64,000 bases of DNA from NCBI GenBank assembly GCA_963833745.1, contig CAWHZD010000007.1:868001-932000 (forward strand). The letters run 5' to 3'. The notes beneath the pieces are model-generated. The model ran no database searches. It was not told the DNA's origin and saw only the letters and a list, made by a program, of their open reading frames with translations. The position numbers and the translations under genes are program-made. Source of the stretch: AP-15 sp963833745. GTDB taxonomy: Bacteria; Pseudomonadota; Alphaproteobacteria; ATCC43930; CGMCC-115725. This document shows positions 33,417 through 43,053 of this stretch, piece after piece (within the stretch, counting starts at the first letter, position 1; every line of letters begins with the position of its first letter).

Positions 33417-35678
33417 TCAGGCGTGGTCGACGTAGGCGTCGAGGACTTTTTTGTCGCCGGCGTGCTCGAAATGGATCGCGAGCTTGTTGTCCTCGACCGC
33501 GGTCACGGCGCCGTAGCCGAATTTCTGGTGGAAGATGCGGTCGCCGACGCTGAACCCGCCGACCCGGCGGATCTCGGCACCACGCCGCGGGATCGGGCCG
33601 CTTTCGATCAACAAGGGCCGCCGCCGGTCGGCCCAGGGAGTGACAACCGGGGCTTGCGGCAGATCGAAAGCGCCGCCCCAGCCACCGGCCGCGAACCCCG
33701 AAGCGCGCGCATCGAGGCCGGGCTCGGCTAAAAATTCGACATGCTCGGCCGGCAATTCGTCGACAAACCGCGAGCGGATCGCACTCTGCCATTGGCCGTG
33801 GATGCGGCGGTTGGCGGTAAACGAGACGTAGCCGCGGTGGCGCGCGCGAGTCAGACCGACATAAGCGAGGCGGCGCTCTTCTTCCAACGCGGCGAGCCCC
33901 CCTTCCTCCATCGCCCGCTGGCTCGGAAACAGCCCGTCCTCCCAGCCCGGCAGAAACACGGTGTCGAATTCGAGCCCCTTGGCGCTGTGCAGGGTCATCA
34001 AATTGACCATGTCGCCGGCGGAATCGGCGGCATTGTCCATGACCAGGCTGACATGTTCGAGAAACCCGCCGAGATTCTCGAACTCGGCCATCGCCACAAC
34101 CAGTTCCTTCAGATTTTCGAGCCGCCCGGCGGCGTCCGGCGAACGGTCGGCCTGCCACATCGCGGTGTAGCCGGATTCGTCGAGCACCGCCTGCACCAGA
34201 TCGGTATGCGAGACGCGGTCGGCCTCGGCGCGCCAGCGGTCGAGCGATGCGACAAAAGCGGCAAGCGCGTTGCGCGCCGCCGGCCGCAGCCGATTGCCCG
34301 ATATCAGCATCCGCGCCGCCTCGACCAGCGGCAGCTGCGCGTCGCGCGCCTGGGTGTGGAGCTGCTGCAGGGTCGAGCTGCCGATGCCGCGGCGCGGCGT
34401 GTTCAGGATGCGCTCGAAAGCGAGGTCGTCGGCCGGCTGATTGAGGAGGCGCAGATAGGCGAGCGCATCGCGGATCTCCTGGCGCTCGTAAAAGCGCGGG
34501 CCGCCGATTACCCGATAGGGCAGCGCCAGCGCGATGAACCTTTCCTCAAACTCGCGGGTCTGGAAGCCGGCGCGTACCAGGATTGCGATCTCGCGCAACC
34601 CGTGCCCTTTGCGCTGTAACGCCTCGATCTCGTCGCCGACCCAGCGCGCCTCTTCCTCGGCATCCCATACGCCGCGGACGACAACCTTGTCGCCCTCGTC
34701 GGCCTGGGTCCACAGGGTCTTGCCGAGCCGGCCGCTGTTGTGCGCGATCATGCCGGCGGCAGCACCGAGGATGCGCGAGGTCGAGCGGTAGTTTTCCTCG
34801 AGCCGGATGATCGCGGCGCCGGGGAAATCACTCTCAAAGCGCAGGATGTTGCCGATCTCCGCACCCCGCCAGCTGTAGATCGACTGGTCGTCGTCGCCGA
34901 CGCAGCACAGATTGCGCCGCGCCTGGGCCAACAGCCGCAGCCACAGATACTGGGCGATGTTGGTGTCCTGGTATTCGTCGACGAGCACATAGCGGAAGCG
35001 GCGGTGATATTCGGCGAGAATGTCGGGATGGCCGGTGAAGAGGGTGAGGTTGTGCAATAGCAGGTCGCCGAAATCGACCGCGTTGACGGTCGCCAGCCGC
35101 TCCTGATAGCGCTGGTAAAGCCCGATCGCGCGGCCGTCGGCAAAACCGTCGGCGTCGCCGCGCGGCACCTTCTCGGGGCCGAGGCCGCGGTCCTTCCAGC
35201 GCTGAATGACCGCAAGCAGAACCCGCGCCGGCCAGCGCCGCTCGTCGATGTCCTCGGCCTGAAGGATCTGCTTCAGGAGGCGAATCTGGTCGTCGGTGTC
35301 GAGGATCGTAAAGCTCGATTTGAGGCCGACCGCCTCGGCGTGACGGCGCAAGATGCGCGCCGCGATCGAATGGAAGGTGCCGAGCCAAAGCCCGTCGGCG
35401 GCGCGGCCGATCATGCCTTCGAGCCGCTCGCGCATCTCGCGCGCGGCCTTGTTGGTAAAGGTGACGGCGAGCAATTCGGACGGAAAAGCGCGGCGAGTGG
35501 CGAGGATATGGGCGAGCCGGCTCGTCAGCACCCGGGTCTTGCCGGTGCCGGCCCCGGCCAGCACCAGGACCGGGCCGTCGACCGCTTCGACCGCGCGGCG
35601 CTGCGCGTCGTTGAGTGCGGTCAAATAGGGGACCGCCGCGTCAGCGGGGAGGGGTGTCAGCACGGCGGGATCGGACAT
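33417..35678 (-). CDS. uvrD: UvrD/PcrA-type superfamily 1 DNA helicase
   Basis: A 753-residue ATP-dependent 3'-5' helicase. All SF1A motifs are present in order: GAGTGKT (Walker A), TFTNKAA, DEYQDT (Walker B), GDDDQSIYSWRGA, LEENYRS, NTPRRGIG, TLHSAKGLEF and YVGLTRAR. The last 45 residues (VGDRIFHQKFGYGAVTAVE) form the Tudor-like domain typical of PcrA/UvrD. It works in nucleotide excision and mismatch repair. ATG 35678 (MSDPAV) is preferred to upstream codons by family comparison. Symbol pcrA would be equally fair. Confidence 0.95.
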   Translation of the reverse strand: MSDPAVLTPLPADAAVPYLTALNDAQRRAVEAVDGPVLVLAGAGTGKTRVLTSRLAHILATRRAFPSELLAVTFTNKAAREMRERLEGMIGRAADGLWLGTFHSIAARILRRHAEAVGLKSSFTILDTDDQIRLLKQILQAEDIDERRWPARVLLAVIQRWKDRGLGPEKVPRGDADGFADGRAIGLYQRYQERLATVNAVDFGDLLLHNLTLFTGHPDILAEYHRRFRYVLVDEYQDTNIAQYLWLRLLAQARRNLCCVGDDDQSIYSWRGAEIGNILRFESDFPGAAIIRLEENYRSTSRILGAAAGMIAHNSGRLGKTLWTQADEGDKVVVRGVWDAEEEARWVGDEIEALQRKGHGLREIAILVRAGFQTREFEERFIALALPYRVIGGPRFYERQEIRDALAYLRLLNQPADDLAFERILNTPRRGIGSSTLQQLHTQARDAQLPLVEAARMLISGNRLRPAARNALAAFVASLDRWRAEADRVSHTDLVQAVLDESGYTAMWQADRSPDAAGRLENLKELVVAMAEFENLGGFLEHVSLVMDNAADSAGDMVNLMTLHSAKGLEFDTVFLPGWEDGLFPSQRAMEEGGLAALEEERRLAYVGLTRARHRGYVSFTANRRIHGQWQSAIRSRFVDELPAEHVEFLAEPGLDARASGFAAGGWGGAFDLPQAPVVTPWADRRRPLLIESGPIPRRGAEIRRVGGFSVGDRIFHQKFGYGAVTAVEDNKLAIHFEHAGDKKVLDAYVDHA

Positions 35679-35959
35679 GGGCCTCGAATATAGCAACGCC
35701 ATCGCGCGGATGCAGCGCCGCGTGTCTCGGGAGGGTGGTCGATGCGGTAAAACGTGACTGCCGCTCGAATTTGCCGGGGTGCGGGGGGGTCAATATCGCG
35801 GGATTCGGGGCAGTCGCGACCATCCCGATGCGGATGTGAGGTTGCGTCTCGCGGTATCGGCGTCGCGGCGAGCAAATCGCCCGCCGGCGGGTCGCGACGA
35901 GCTCCGCTTCCCGAACGGCTGATCTCGTTGGTCCGCGAGCGCTGATTTGCCGGTCATCC

Positions 35960-37039
35960 CTACGGTGTCGGTGCCTCCGCCATGGCCGATGGTTCCCAAG
36001 GAGTGTGAACCGGGCGATCAACCGGAAAAAGTTCCGCGTGACGCTTCATAACCTCGGCCGCAACCTCCTTTGCCCTCTCCCACCGTTTCCCGGTTTTGTC
36101 CGACAGCCCCAGACACAATTCCGGGATATCTCGCCGGTAGTGCCGTTCCCGTGCTTCCAGCAGCCGCTCTCTTAGATCACCCTTGAACTGGTCGCGGAGA
36201 AAGTCGTAGGCCACAAGCTCGCTCAGCAGGATCGTAAAGACATTTTCGGCTCGGGCCGGTTCGAACTCGACGAGGTCATTTATCGCCTTGCGCGCACTCT
36301 CCAGCCCGAGAAACTGCATGTAGACCACATTGCAGATCGCGCGATGCCAGTCGTCACTAATGCAGACACCGGAAGCTGGCGGGTGGATATCCGCCAGCTT
36401 CCGCAAAGAATCGCGCATCACCTTCATATAGGTGTAAAACGCAGTGACGTTATCGACGACATCAGCTTCCAATTGCTGCAGATCCTTGACCGAGGAGTCG
36501 AAGACCGGGAAATAACTCTCTTGCGAGGTGAAATGCGCCCCGTCGATCGGCTTGTCACCGTCGATGTTTTGTTGCGGTGCCGTCTGCGGTCCGCCGCGGA
36601 ACAGGGCAATGTACCGCGGCACCATGTCGACCACCGCTGCGACCCGGCAGAGCGTGGCGATCTCGCAGGCAAAGAGATCGACGACGCCGAGACGCGCGCT
36701 GCCGGTCTGATAGGTCCAGGCGAGCACACCGCAGCCCACTGCCCCCACGGCACCGATGAACATACCGCTGTCCGCAATCGCGGCAAAGCCCAGCCGTGGC
36801 CAGATCCAGCCATTGGTAGCGGCTGCTACGTCCTTCCAGTTGGTCATTACCTCGCGCTCGAAGCAGAACGGGATCGCGAGCACGGACGCGCCGACCATAA
36901 TGATGACGGTGACTGAAAAAATCAGACGCAGGTCAGCCACATGCTGCGAGCTTTTCAATCGCTCGAAGGTGGAGGATTCTTCTCGCTCGCGAAGCTGCCG
37001 TAGGATCGTAGACGGTGACAGCGAGGACAGGAAGCGCAT
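35960..37039 (-). CDS. Uncharacterised membrane protein with two N-terminal helices
   Basis: A 359-residue protein I do not recognise. Two hydrophobic segments at about residues 40-58 and 85-108 are followed by a soluble, mostly helical C-terminal domain of some 240 residues rich in charged residues. GGAGGG immediately upstream decides ATG 37039. It is divergent from hemC. A sensor or scaffold role is conceivable but there is no motif to support it. Confidence 0.7.
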   Translation of the reverse strand: MRFLSSLSPSTILRQLREREESSTFERLKSSQHVADLRLIFSVTVIIMVGASVLAIPFCFEREVMTNWKDVAAATNGWIWPRLGFAAIADSGMFIGAVGAVGCGVLAWTYQTGSARLGVVDLFACEIATLCRVAAVVDMVPRYIALFRGGPQTAPQQNIDGDKPIDGAHFTSQESYFPVFDSSVKDLQQLEADVVDNVTAFYTYMKVMRDSLRKLADIHPPASGVCISDDWHRAICNVVYMQFLGLESARKAINDLVEFEPARAENVFTILLSELVAYDFLRDQFKGDLRERLLEARERHYRRDIPELCLGLSDKTGKRWERAKEVAAEVMKRHAELFPVDRPVHTPWEPSAMAEAPTP

Positions 37040-37208
37040 ATGCCCTCCGTAAGGCTGGAGCCAAGGCGTCGATGGATCGCTCGTTCTGGTGCACTGCACA
37101 CCGACACGAGTTGAGCAATTATGCTGTGATCTATTTCACATTGTCGCAAATTAACCGACCATCGCGCCGGCTGAAAGGAGCGCGCGCGACGTAGAGGGAT
37201 CGAGGAAC

Positions 37209-38150
37209 ATGCGCACAACCTTGCGCCCGTTGCGCATCGGCACACGCGGCAGCCCGATGGCCTTGCGCCAGACCGAGTTGGTACGCGACCGCCTGCTGGC
37301 GGCACATCCCGAGTTCGCGGTGGGGGATGCGACACAGATCGTCACGATCCGCACGACCGGCGACCGGGTGCAGGACCGGCGGCTCGCCGAAATCGGCGGC
37401 AAGGGGCTGTTCGCCAAAGAGATCGACGAGGCGCTGACCCAGGGCCGCGTCGATCTCGCGGTGCACTCGCTGAAGGACCTGGAGACTTGGCTGCCGAACG
37501 GGGTCGAGATCGCCTGCATCCTGCCGCGCGACGACCCGCGCGACGCGTTTTTGTCGCCCAAAGCGGCACGCCTTGCGCAATTGCCGCAGGGCGCTGTCGT
37601 CGGCACCGCCTCGCTGCGGCGGCAGGCGCAACTGCTGCGGCTTCGCCCTGACCTCAAGGTCGTGCCGTTGCGCGGCAACGCCAACACGCGCATCCGCAAG
37701 CTCGAAGCCGGCGAAGTCGATGCGACCTTGCTGGCGTTGTGCGGGTTGCAGCGGATCGGCCTCGCCCATCTCGCGACCGAGATCCTGCCGCGCGAAATCA
37801 TGTTGCCGGCGGTTGGGCAGGGCGCGCTCGCGGTCGAATGCCGCGCCGGCGACGAACCGGTGCGAGAGTTGCTGGCGCCGCTGCACGATCCATTGAGTGC
37901 CGCCTGCGTCACCGCCGAGCGTGCGATGCTGGCAGTGCTCGACGGCTCCTGCCACACACCGATCGCAGCACTGGCCGAGATCGACGGCAATGGGCTGACG
38001 ATCGAGGGGTTGCTGCTGACCCCTGACGGCAGCGCCGAGATCCGCGCCCGCCGCTCGGGCGAAATCGCCGACGCTGCTGACATCGGCGGCGCCCTCGGCG
38101 AAGAGTTGCGCCGCCGCGCCGGCCCCCAATTCGGGCTCGATCTGTCTTAA
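37209..38150 (+). CDS. hemC: Hydroxymethylbilane synthase (porphobilinogen deaminase)
   Basis: A 313-residue enzyme of tetrapyrrole synthesis that polymerises four porphobilinogens to hydroxymethylbilane. Family motifs: RIGTRGSPMALRQTE, GGKGLFAKEIDEAL, DLAVHSLKD, GTASLRRQAQL, LRGNANTRI, and the dipyrromethane cofactor-binding Cys in LDGSCHTPIAA. Length is standard. The partner hemD/hemE/hemB genes are not next to it. Its last four bases overlap the end of a small convergent gene. Confidence 0.95.
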   Translation: MRTTLRPLRIGTRGSPMALRQTELVRDRLLAAHPEFAVGDATQIVTIRTTGDRVQDRRLAEIGGKGLFAKEIDEALTQGRVDLAVHSLKDLETWLPNGVEIACILPRDDPRDAFLSPKAARLAQLPQGAVVGTASLRRQAQLLRLRPDLKVVPLRGNANTRIRKLEAGEVDATLLALCGLQRIGLAHLATEILPREIMLPAVGQGALAVECRAGDEPVRELLAPLHDPLSAACVTAERAMLAVLDGSCHTPIAALAEIDGNGLTIEGLLLTPDGSAEIRARRSGEIADAADIGGALGEELRRRAGPQFGLDLS

Positions 38151-38383
38151 ATCTTCTTGGTGCCGAGACCGTCGCCGCCGGCGCAGGCTTGCGCGTGCAG
38201 CCAGTCGCGCACCGCATATTGCCCGTGATAGACCTCGGCGTAGAGGCCGACCGGCCAGGTCAGGACAAAGACGACGTTGCTGACCACGTCGGTGTTGCGG
38301 TTTTCGCAGGGCCCCGAGAGCAGAAACCCGATCGCCAGCAGTACGATCCCGATGACGAGGTAAAGTCCGATCAACGCCCGCAT
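38147..38383 (-). CDS. Small single-span membrane protein
   Basis: A 78-residue protein with one strong hydrophobic segment at residues 4-22 (LIGLYLVIGIVLLAIGFLL) and a second weaker one near 34-48. AGAGAG precedes ATG 38383. The 3' end overlaps hemC by four bases in convergent orientation. No family recognised. Confidence 0.55.
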   Translation of the reverse strand: MRALIGLYLVIGIVLLAIGFLLSGPCENRNTDVVSNVVFVLTWPVGLYAEVYHGQYAVRDWLHAQACAGGDGLGTKKI

Positions 38384-38670
38384 GGTTCTCTCTGACCGGC
38401 CATTTCGCAGACGGAGCGGCGGGTGCCGCCCGGTCGCCCGCGCAACGGAACAAATTCCTGCTGCCCAATGCAACCGTTAACTTGGAATCCGTCGCTTGGC
38501 GGGGGCGATTTAGCGACCCAATTGCCGCGGCCGCGCTGCCGTGCCGCTCCGCGGTTGGCGCCGCTCGCCGACCGCCGCGCCGCGTCGCGGAAATACGTTA
38601 TATCAGACCGGATATTTCGTGGTAGGTTCGCTACATTCGCGATTGTGGTTGAGCCAGACCGGAGAACTCT

Positions 38671-40965
38671 ATGACATCGGTTGCCAGCAAGGACGCGTTG
38701 AGAATTGTCGGCACCCGGCCGATCCGGCCGGATGGCGTCGACAAGGTCACCGGGCGGGCCAATTTCGGGGCCGACATGGCGCTGCCGGGCATGCTTTGGG
38801 GCAAGGTCAAGCGCAGCCCGCATGCGCATGCCCGCATCGTCCACATCGACTACAGCAAAGCGCTGGCGCTCGCCGGCGTGCGTTCGGTCGTGACCGCCGC
38901 CGAGTTTCCGGAAATCCGGGCGGAAGAGGCATTTGTCGGCGAAGGCCCGATGAATTTCCGCGATCTGTCGCGCAATGTCATGGCGCGCGACAAGGTGCTC
39001 TACGAGGGGCATGCCGTGGCCGGGGTCGCGGCAATCTCGCCGATCGTCGCTGCCGAGGCGCTCGATCTGATCGAGGTCGAGTACGAGGTATTGCCGCACG
39101 TCATCGATGTCGAGGCGGCGATGGCGCCGGGAGCGCCGGTGCTGCACGACGATCTTTATACTCAGGGCGTCGAACCCAAGCCGGATCGGCCATCCAACAT
39201 TTCAAAGCGCGTGGCGTTTGCAAAGGGTGACGCCGAGGCCGGCTTCCGCCAAGCGGATGTCATCGTCGCACGGCGCTATACGACGCAGCCGGTGCACCAA
39301 GCCTACATCGAGCCGCATGCCTGCGTCGTCTCGGTCGCGGCCGACGGGCAGGTTCAGATCTGGGCGAGCAGCCAGGGCCAGTTCATGATCCGCGCCTATT
39401 GCGCCAAGCTGCTCGGCACCGACATCGCCAACATCCGCGTGATGCCGGCCGAAATCGGCGGCGGTTTCGGCGGCAAGACACTGATTTATCTCGAACCCGT
39501 GGCATTGGCGCTGTCGAAGAAGACCGGCCGGCCGGTCAAGATGGTGATGACCCGCGAAGAAGTGTTCCGCGCCACCGGTCCGACCTCGGGTGGGGTCATC
39601 GAGGTCAAGCTCGGGGCCAAGCGCGACGGCACGATCGTCGCCGCCGATCTCGTGCTCAAATACCAGGCCGGCGCCTTTCCCGGCTCGCCGGTGCAGCCGG
39701 GCTGCATGTGCGCCTTTGCGATGTACGATTTGCCGAACGTCAACATCGTCGGCTACGACGTCGTCTCGAACCGGCCCAAGGTCGCGGCCTACCGGGCGCC
39801 GGGCGCGCCGATCTCGTCGTTTGGGGTGGAGAGCTGCATCGACGAACTCGCCTTCGAACTTCGCATCGATCCGCTCGTGTTGCGCGAACAGAACGCGGCA
39901 AAAGAGGGCACCAAGGCGGTGCACGGCCCGACCTGGACCAATATCGGTTATCTCGACACTTTGGCGGCGGCAAAGAGCCACCCGAATTACCAGATTCCGC
40001 TCGGTCCCAATCAGGGGCGCGGCATCGCCTGCGGTTTCTGGTTCAATGTCGGCGGTGAATCGAGCGCCGCGGTGCATGTCAACGAGGACGGGTCGGTCAG
40101 CGTCGCCTCGGGCAGCCCGGATATCGGCGGCTCGCGCGCCTCGATGGCGATGATGGCGGCCGAAACCCTCGGCATCCCGCTCGAGCGGGTCAAGCCGATC
40201 GTCGCCGACACCGCCTCGATCGGCTTTACCCACGTGACCGGCGGCAGCCGGGTGACCTTCGCGACCGGCATGGCGACGGTGCAGGCGGCGGAGAAGGTCG
40301 TCGACCAACTCAAGCGCCGCGCCGCGATGATCTGGGACATCAGCCCGGAGGCGGTCGACTGGAAGGACGGCTGCGCGGTGCCGGCCGGCGCCAATGCGGG
40401 CAGCTTCGACCCGCTGCCATTGGCCGACATCGCGATCAAGGCGGCACGCACCGGTGGTCCGATCGGCGCCGAGGTGCAGCTCAACGCGCAAGGTGCGGGG
40501 CCGGCCTTTGCCACCCATGTCTGCGACGTCGAGGTCGACCCCGAGACCGGACACGTCACCGTGCTGCGCTACACCGCAACGCAGGATGTCGGCCGCGCGA
40601 TCCACCCGAGCTATGTCGAAGGCCAGATCCAGGGCGGCGTGACCCAGGGCATCGGCTGGGCGCTCAACGAGGAGTACATCTACGACAAGCAAGGCCGCAT
40701 GGATAACCCGGGCTTTCTCGACTATCGCGTGCCGGTGGCGTCGGACATGCCGATGATCGACGCGGTCATCGTCGAAGTGCCGAACCCGCGGCATCCGTTC
40801 GGCGTGCGCGGCGTTGGCGAAGTGCCGATCGTGCCGCCGATGGCGGCTGTCGCCAACGCAATCCACGCCGCGACCGGCGCCCGGCTGCGCGACCTGCCGA
40901 TGGCACCGCCAAAAATCCTCGCCGCCCTCGACGCCGAGGAGCCACAACGGCTCGCGGCCGAGTAG
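38671..40965 (+). CDS. Xanthine dehydrogenase family molybdopterin-binding subunit (copy 2)
   Basis: A 764-residue Moco-binding large subunit, related to but clearly different from 9749-12088. Motifs: KVTGRANFGADMALPGMLWGKVKRSPHAHA at the N-terminus, GGGFGGKT, AYRAPGAP (not the CoxL form I loop), GGSRVTFATG and FGVRGVGEVP, where the Glu is catalytic in the family. It likely hydroxylates an aldehyde or N-heterocycle. No FAD or 2Fe-2S subunit genes are adjacent, as for copy 1. It lies 3.5 kb upstream of the molybdate/tungstate transport genes, which fits demand for the metal. Confidence 0.85.
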   Translation: MTSVASKDALRIVGTRPIRPDGVDKVTGRANFGADMALPGMLWGKVKRSPHAHARIVHIDYSKALALAGVRSVVTAAEFPEIRAEEAFVGEGPMNFRDLSRNVMARDKVLYEGHAVAGVAAISPIVAAEALDLIEVEYEVLPHVIDVEAAMAPGAPVLHDDLYTQGVEPKPDRPSNISKRVAFAKGDAEAGFRQADVIVARRYTTQPVHQAYIEPHACVVSVAADGQVQIWASSQGQFMIRAYCAKLLGTDIANIRVMPAEIGGGFGGKTLIYLEPVALALSKKTGRPVKMVMTREEVFRATGPTSGGVIEVKLGAKRDGTIVAADLVLKYQAGAFPGSPVQPGCMCAFAMYDLPNVNIVGYDVVSNRPKVAAYRAPGAPISSFGVESCIDELAFELRIDPLVLREQNAAKEGTKAVHGPTWTNIGYLDTLAAAKSHPNYQIPLGPNQGRGIACGFWFNVGGESSAAVHVNEDGSVSVASGSPDIGGSRASMAMMAAETLGIPLERVKPIVADTASIGFTHVTGGSRVTFATGMATVQAAEKVVDQLKRRAAMIWDISPEAVDWKDGCAVPAGANAGSFDPLPLADIAIKAARTGGPIGAEVQLNAQGAGPAFATHVCDVEVDPETGHVTVLRYTATQDVGRAIHPSYVEGQIQGGVTQGIGWALNEEYIYDKQGRMDNPGFLDYRVPVASDMPMIDAVIVEVPNPRHPFGVRGVGEVPIVPPMAAVANAIHAATGARLRDLPMAPPKILAALDAEEPQRLAAE

Positions 40966-40981
40966 CCATCCGGCCTGCGCC

Positions 40982-41158
40982 AATTCCCGGTTCGACCGGA
41001 AAGAACCGGGAATTGGCCTGGATTACGGTCTCAACGTGCCGAAAAAACCTAAATGGCTCAACGGTCTGCACGCCAATTCGCGTGGTCGGGCTAACCGGGA
41101 ATTCTTGCGAGACAACCGGGAATCATTTAGCCCAAACCGGGAATTGACGGGAATTGAC
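40982..41158. repeat. Array of AACCGGGAATT repeats
   Basis: AATTCCCGGTT (40982-40992) pairs with AACCGGGAATT (41004-41014) as a perfect 11-base inverted repeat. The same word then recurs at 41093-41103, 41114-41123 (last T missing) and 41135-41145, exactly 21 bases apart, and as ACGGGAATTGAC at 41147-41158. The regular two-turn spacing looks like a protein-binding array. The remaining DNA of this 463-base gap (40966-41428) shows no gene. Confidence 0.75.
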
Positions 41159-41428
41159 AGAGCGCCGCCGTCCGAGAGGCTGCCGCCAGGTATCGTGCCG
41201 TATCAGACCGCCCGTCCCCGCTTCTTGCGCTGGCGATAGCATAGGGGAGGATTGTGGCGAGAAACCCGTCCGCATCAACGTCGTCCTGGCCTTTCTCTGA
41301 CCGATTATGCGGCATTGGCAACAAAACCGGAGGCCGGCGACAACACAAAAGACGCAGGTCACCAACCATGCCGCCAAAACGCTTTAACGGCGGCGGCAAC
41401 CGGCTTTCGCGATGGCATTTCGATTTTC

Positions 41429-42514
41429 TTATGTCGCCGGCGCCCCAGTGCGGCGCTCGTACCAGCCGCGCGTCCGCACCACGATCCGCACGACCGAGAG
41501 CATGACCGGCACTTCGACGAGTACCCCCACCACGGTCGCAAGCGCCGCCCCGGACTGAAAGCCAAAGAGCGCGATCGCGGCGGCAACCGCCAGCTCGAAA
41601 AAATTCGACGCGCCGATCAGCGCCGACGGGCAAGCGACGTTGTGCGCAACGCCGAGGGCCCGGTTGAGGCCGTATGCAATCCCGGCGTTGAGATACACCT
41701 GAATCACGATCGGCACCGCCAGCAGCGCGATAATCAGCGGCTGCCTGACGATTTGCTCGCCCTGGAACCCGAACAACAACACCAGGGTCGCCAGCAGCGC
41801 GAGCAGCGAAATCGGCTGGAGCTTGCGCAGGATTTGCCCGAGCGTCGCGTCGCCGCCGCGCGCCAGCAGCGACCGCCGCCACAGCTGCGCTGCGATCACC
41901 GGCACGACGATGTAAAGCACGCCCGACAGAAACAGCGTCGTCCACGGCACGGCGATCGAGGACAGGCCGAGCAGCAACGCGACGATCGGCGCGAACGCGA
42001 ACACCATGATCGTGTCGTTGAGCGCGACCTGGCTGAGCGTGAAATTCGGCTCGCCGCCGGTCAGGTTCGACCACACAAAGACCATTGCCGTGCACGGTGC
42101 TGCGGCCAGCAGGATCAGACCGGCGATGTAGCTGTCGATCTGGCCGGCTGGCAGAAACGGGCGGAACAGCCAGCCGACAAACAGCCAGCCGAGCAGCGCC
42201 ATGCTGAACGGCTTGACCAACCAGTTGACGCCGGCGGTCACGGCGATGCCGCGCCATTGCTCGGCGACGCGATGCAATGCGCCGAAGTCGACCTTGAGCA
42301 GCATCGGCACGATCATCAGCCAGATCAGCGCCGCGACCGGGATGTTGACCTCGGCCAGGGTCATATGGCCGAGCGCCCGAAAGGGGCCGGGCAGCAGCCG
42401 TCCGAGCACAATCCCGGCCACGATGCAGAGCGCCACCCAGACCGTCAGATAGCGCTCAAAGGTTCCCAAAGCAGGCGCCGCGCGGCGCCGGTTCACATCA
42501 GTCACCGACGTCAT
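41429..42514 (-). CDS. acr3: ACR3-type arsenite efflux permease
   Basis: A 361-residue inner-membrane arsenite exporter of the ACR3 (bile/arsenite/riboflavin) family with about ten hydrophobic segments. The conserved Cys of LLAAAPCTAMVFVWS and the CPSALIGASNFFELAVA segment are present. It extrudes As(III) produced by ArsC. Its ATG 42514 overlaps the arsC stop as ATGA, so it is the last gene of arsR-arsM-arsC-acr3. ArsR-controlled transcription is likely. Confidence 0.93.
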   Translation of the reverse strand: MTSVTDVNRRRAAPALGTFERYLTVWVALCIVAGIVLGRLLPGPFRALGHMTLAEVNIPVAALIWLMIVPMLLKVDFGALHRVAEQWRGIAVTAGVNWLVKPFSMALLGWLFVGWLFRPFLPAGQIDSYIAGLILLAAAPCTAMVFVWSNLTGGEPNFTLSQVALNDTIMVFAFAPIVALLLGLSSIAVPWTTLFLSGVLYIVVPVIAAQLWRRSLLARGGDATLGQILRKLQPISLLALLATLVLLFGFQGEQIVRQPLIIALLAVPIVIQVYLNAGIAYGLNRALGVAHNVACPSALIGASNFFELAVAAAIALFGFQSGAALATVVGVLVEVPVMLSVVRIVVRTRGWYERRTGAPAT

Positions 42515-43053
42515 GACAGCTCCAGCCTTGGGGCCGCCCTTTTGCGGCCGATTTCATCGACGTTGCGCTTGATCGCCATACGGTCGAGCTTTTCGAACGG
42601 CAGTGCGACGAAAATCTTGATGCGGCTTTCGAGCGCGAGATAGGCGTCGCGGAAGGCTCGCCGGCGCTCGGTTTGCGTGCCTTCGACGGCGGCGGGATCG
42701 GGCACGCCCCAATGGGCGGTGACCGGATTGCCGGGCCACAGCGGACACACTTCACCCGCTGCCTGGTTGCAGACCGTAAAGACGAAATCCATCACCGGCG
42801 CGTCGGGCCTGGCGAATTCATTCCAGCTTTTGCTGCGCAACCCGTGTGTCGGGAAATGGTGTCGTTCGAGTTGTTCGAGCGCCAGCGGATGCACCGCACC
42901 TTTCGGGAAGCTGCCGGCGCTGCAGGCGTTAAACTGGCCTTTGCCCCAATGCTCGATCAGAACCTCGGCGAGGATGCTCCGCGCCGAGTTGCCGGTGCAG
43001 AGAAACAGAACGTTGTAGACGCGCCTGCCGGTCATATCGGCCGATCGGGTCAC
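42511..43053 (-). CDS. arsC: Arsenate reductase, low-molecular-weight phosphatase type
   Basis: A 180-residue ArsC of the LMW-PTP/thioredoxin-coupled family. The P-loop is LCTGNSARS, and the resolving cysteines lie in FTVCNQAAGEVCPLWPG. It reduces arsenate to arsenite for efflux. GTG 43053 overlaps the upstream arsM stop as GTGA; ATG 43035 is an internal alternative. The family is the same as in many alphaproteobacterial ars operons. Confidence 0.92.
   Translation of the reverse strand: MTRSADMTGRRVYNVLFLCTGNSARSILAEVLIEHWGKGQFNACSAGSFPKGAVHPLALEQLERHHFPTHGLRSKSWNEFARPDAPVMDFVFTVCNQAAGEVCPLWPGNPVTAHWGVPDPAAVEGTQTERRRAFRDAYLALESRIKIFVALPFEKLDRMAIKRNVDEIGRKRAAPRLELS

Noticed and set aside
39202..40983. 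593-codon minus-strand frame opposite the hydroxylase gene
   Set aside because: The plus strand encodes a complete molybdenum hydroxylase large subunit. The opposite frame has the His/Arg/Asp-rich composition typical of antisense shadow frames.
40982..41158. CRISPR array
   Set aside because: The repeat word is 11 bases and the intervals are about 10 bases, far too short for CRISPR repeats and spacers, and no cas gene is present.
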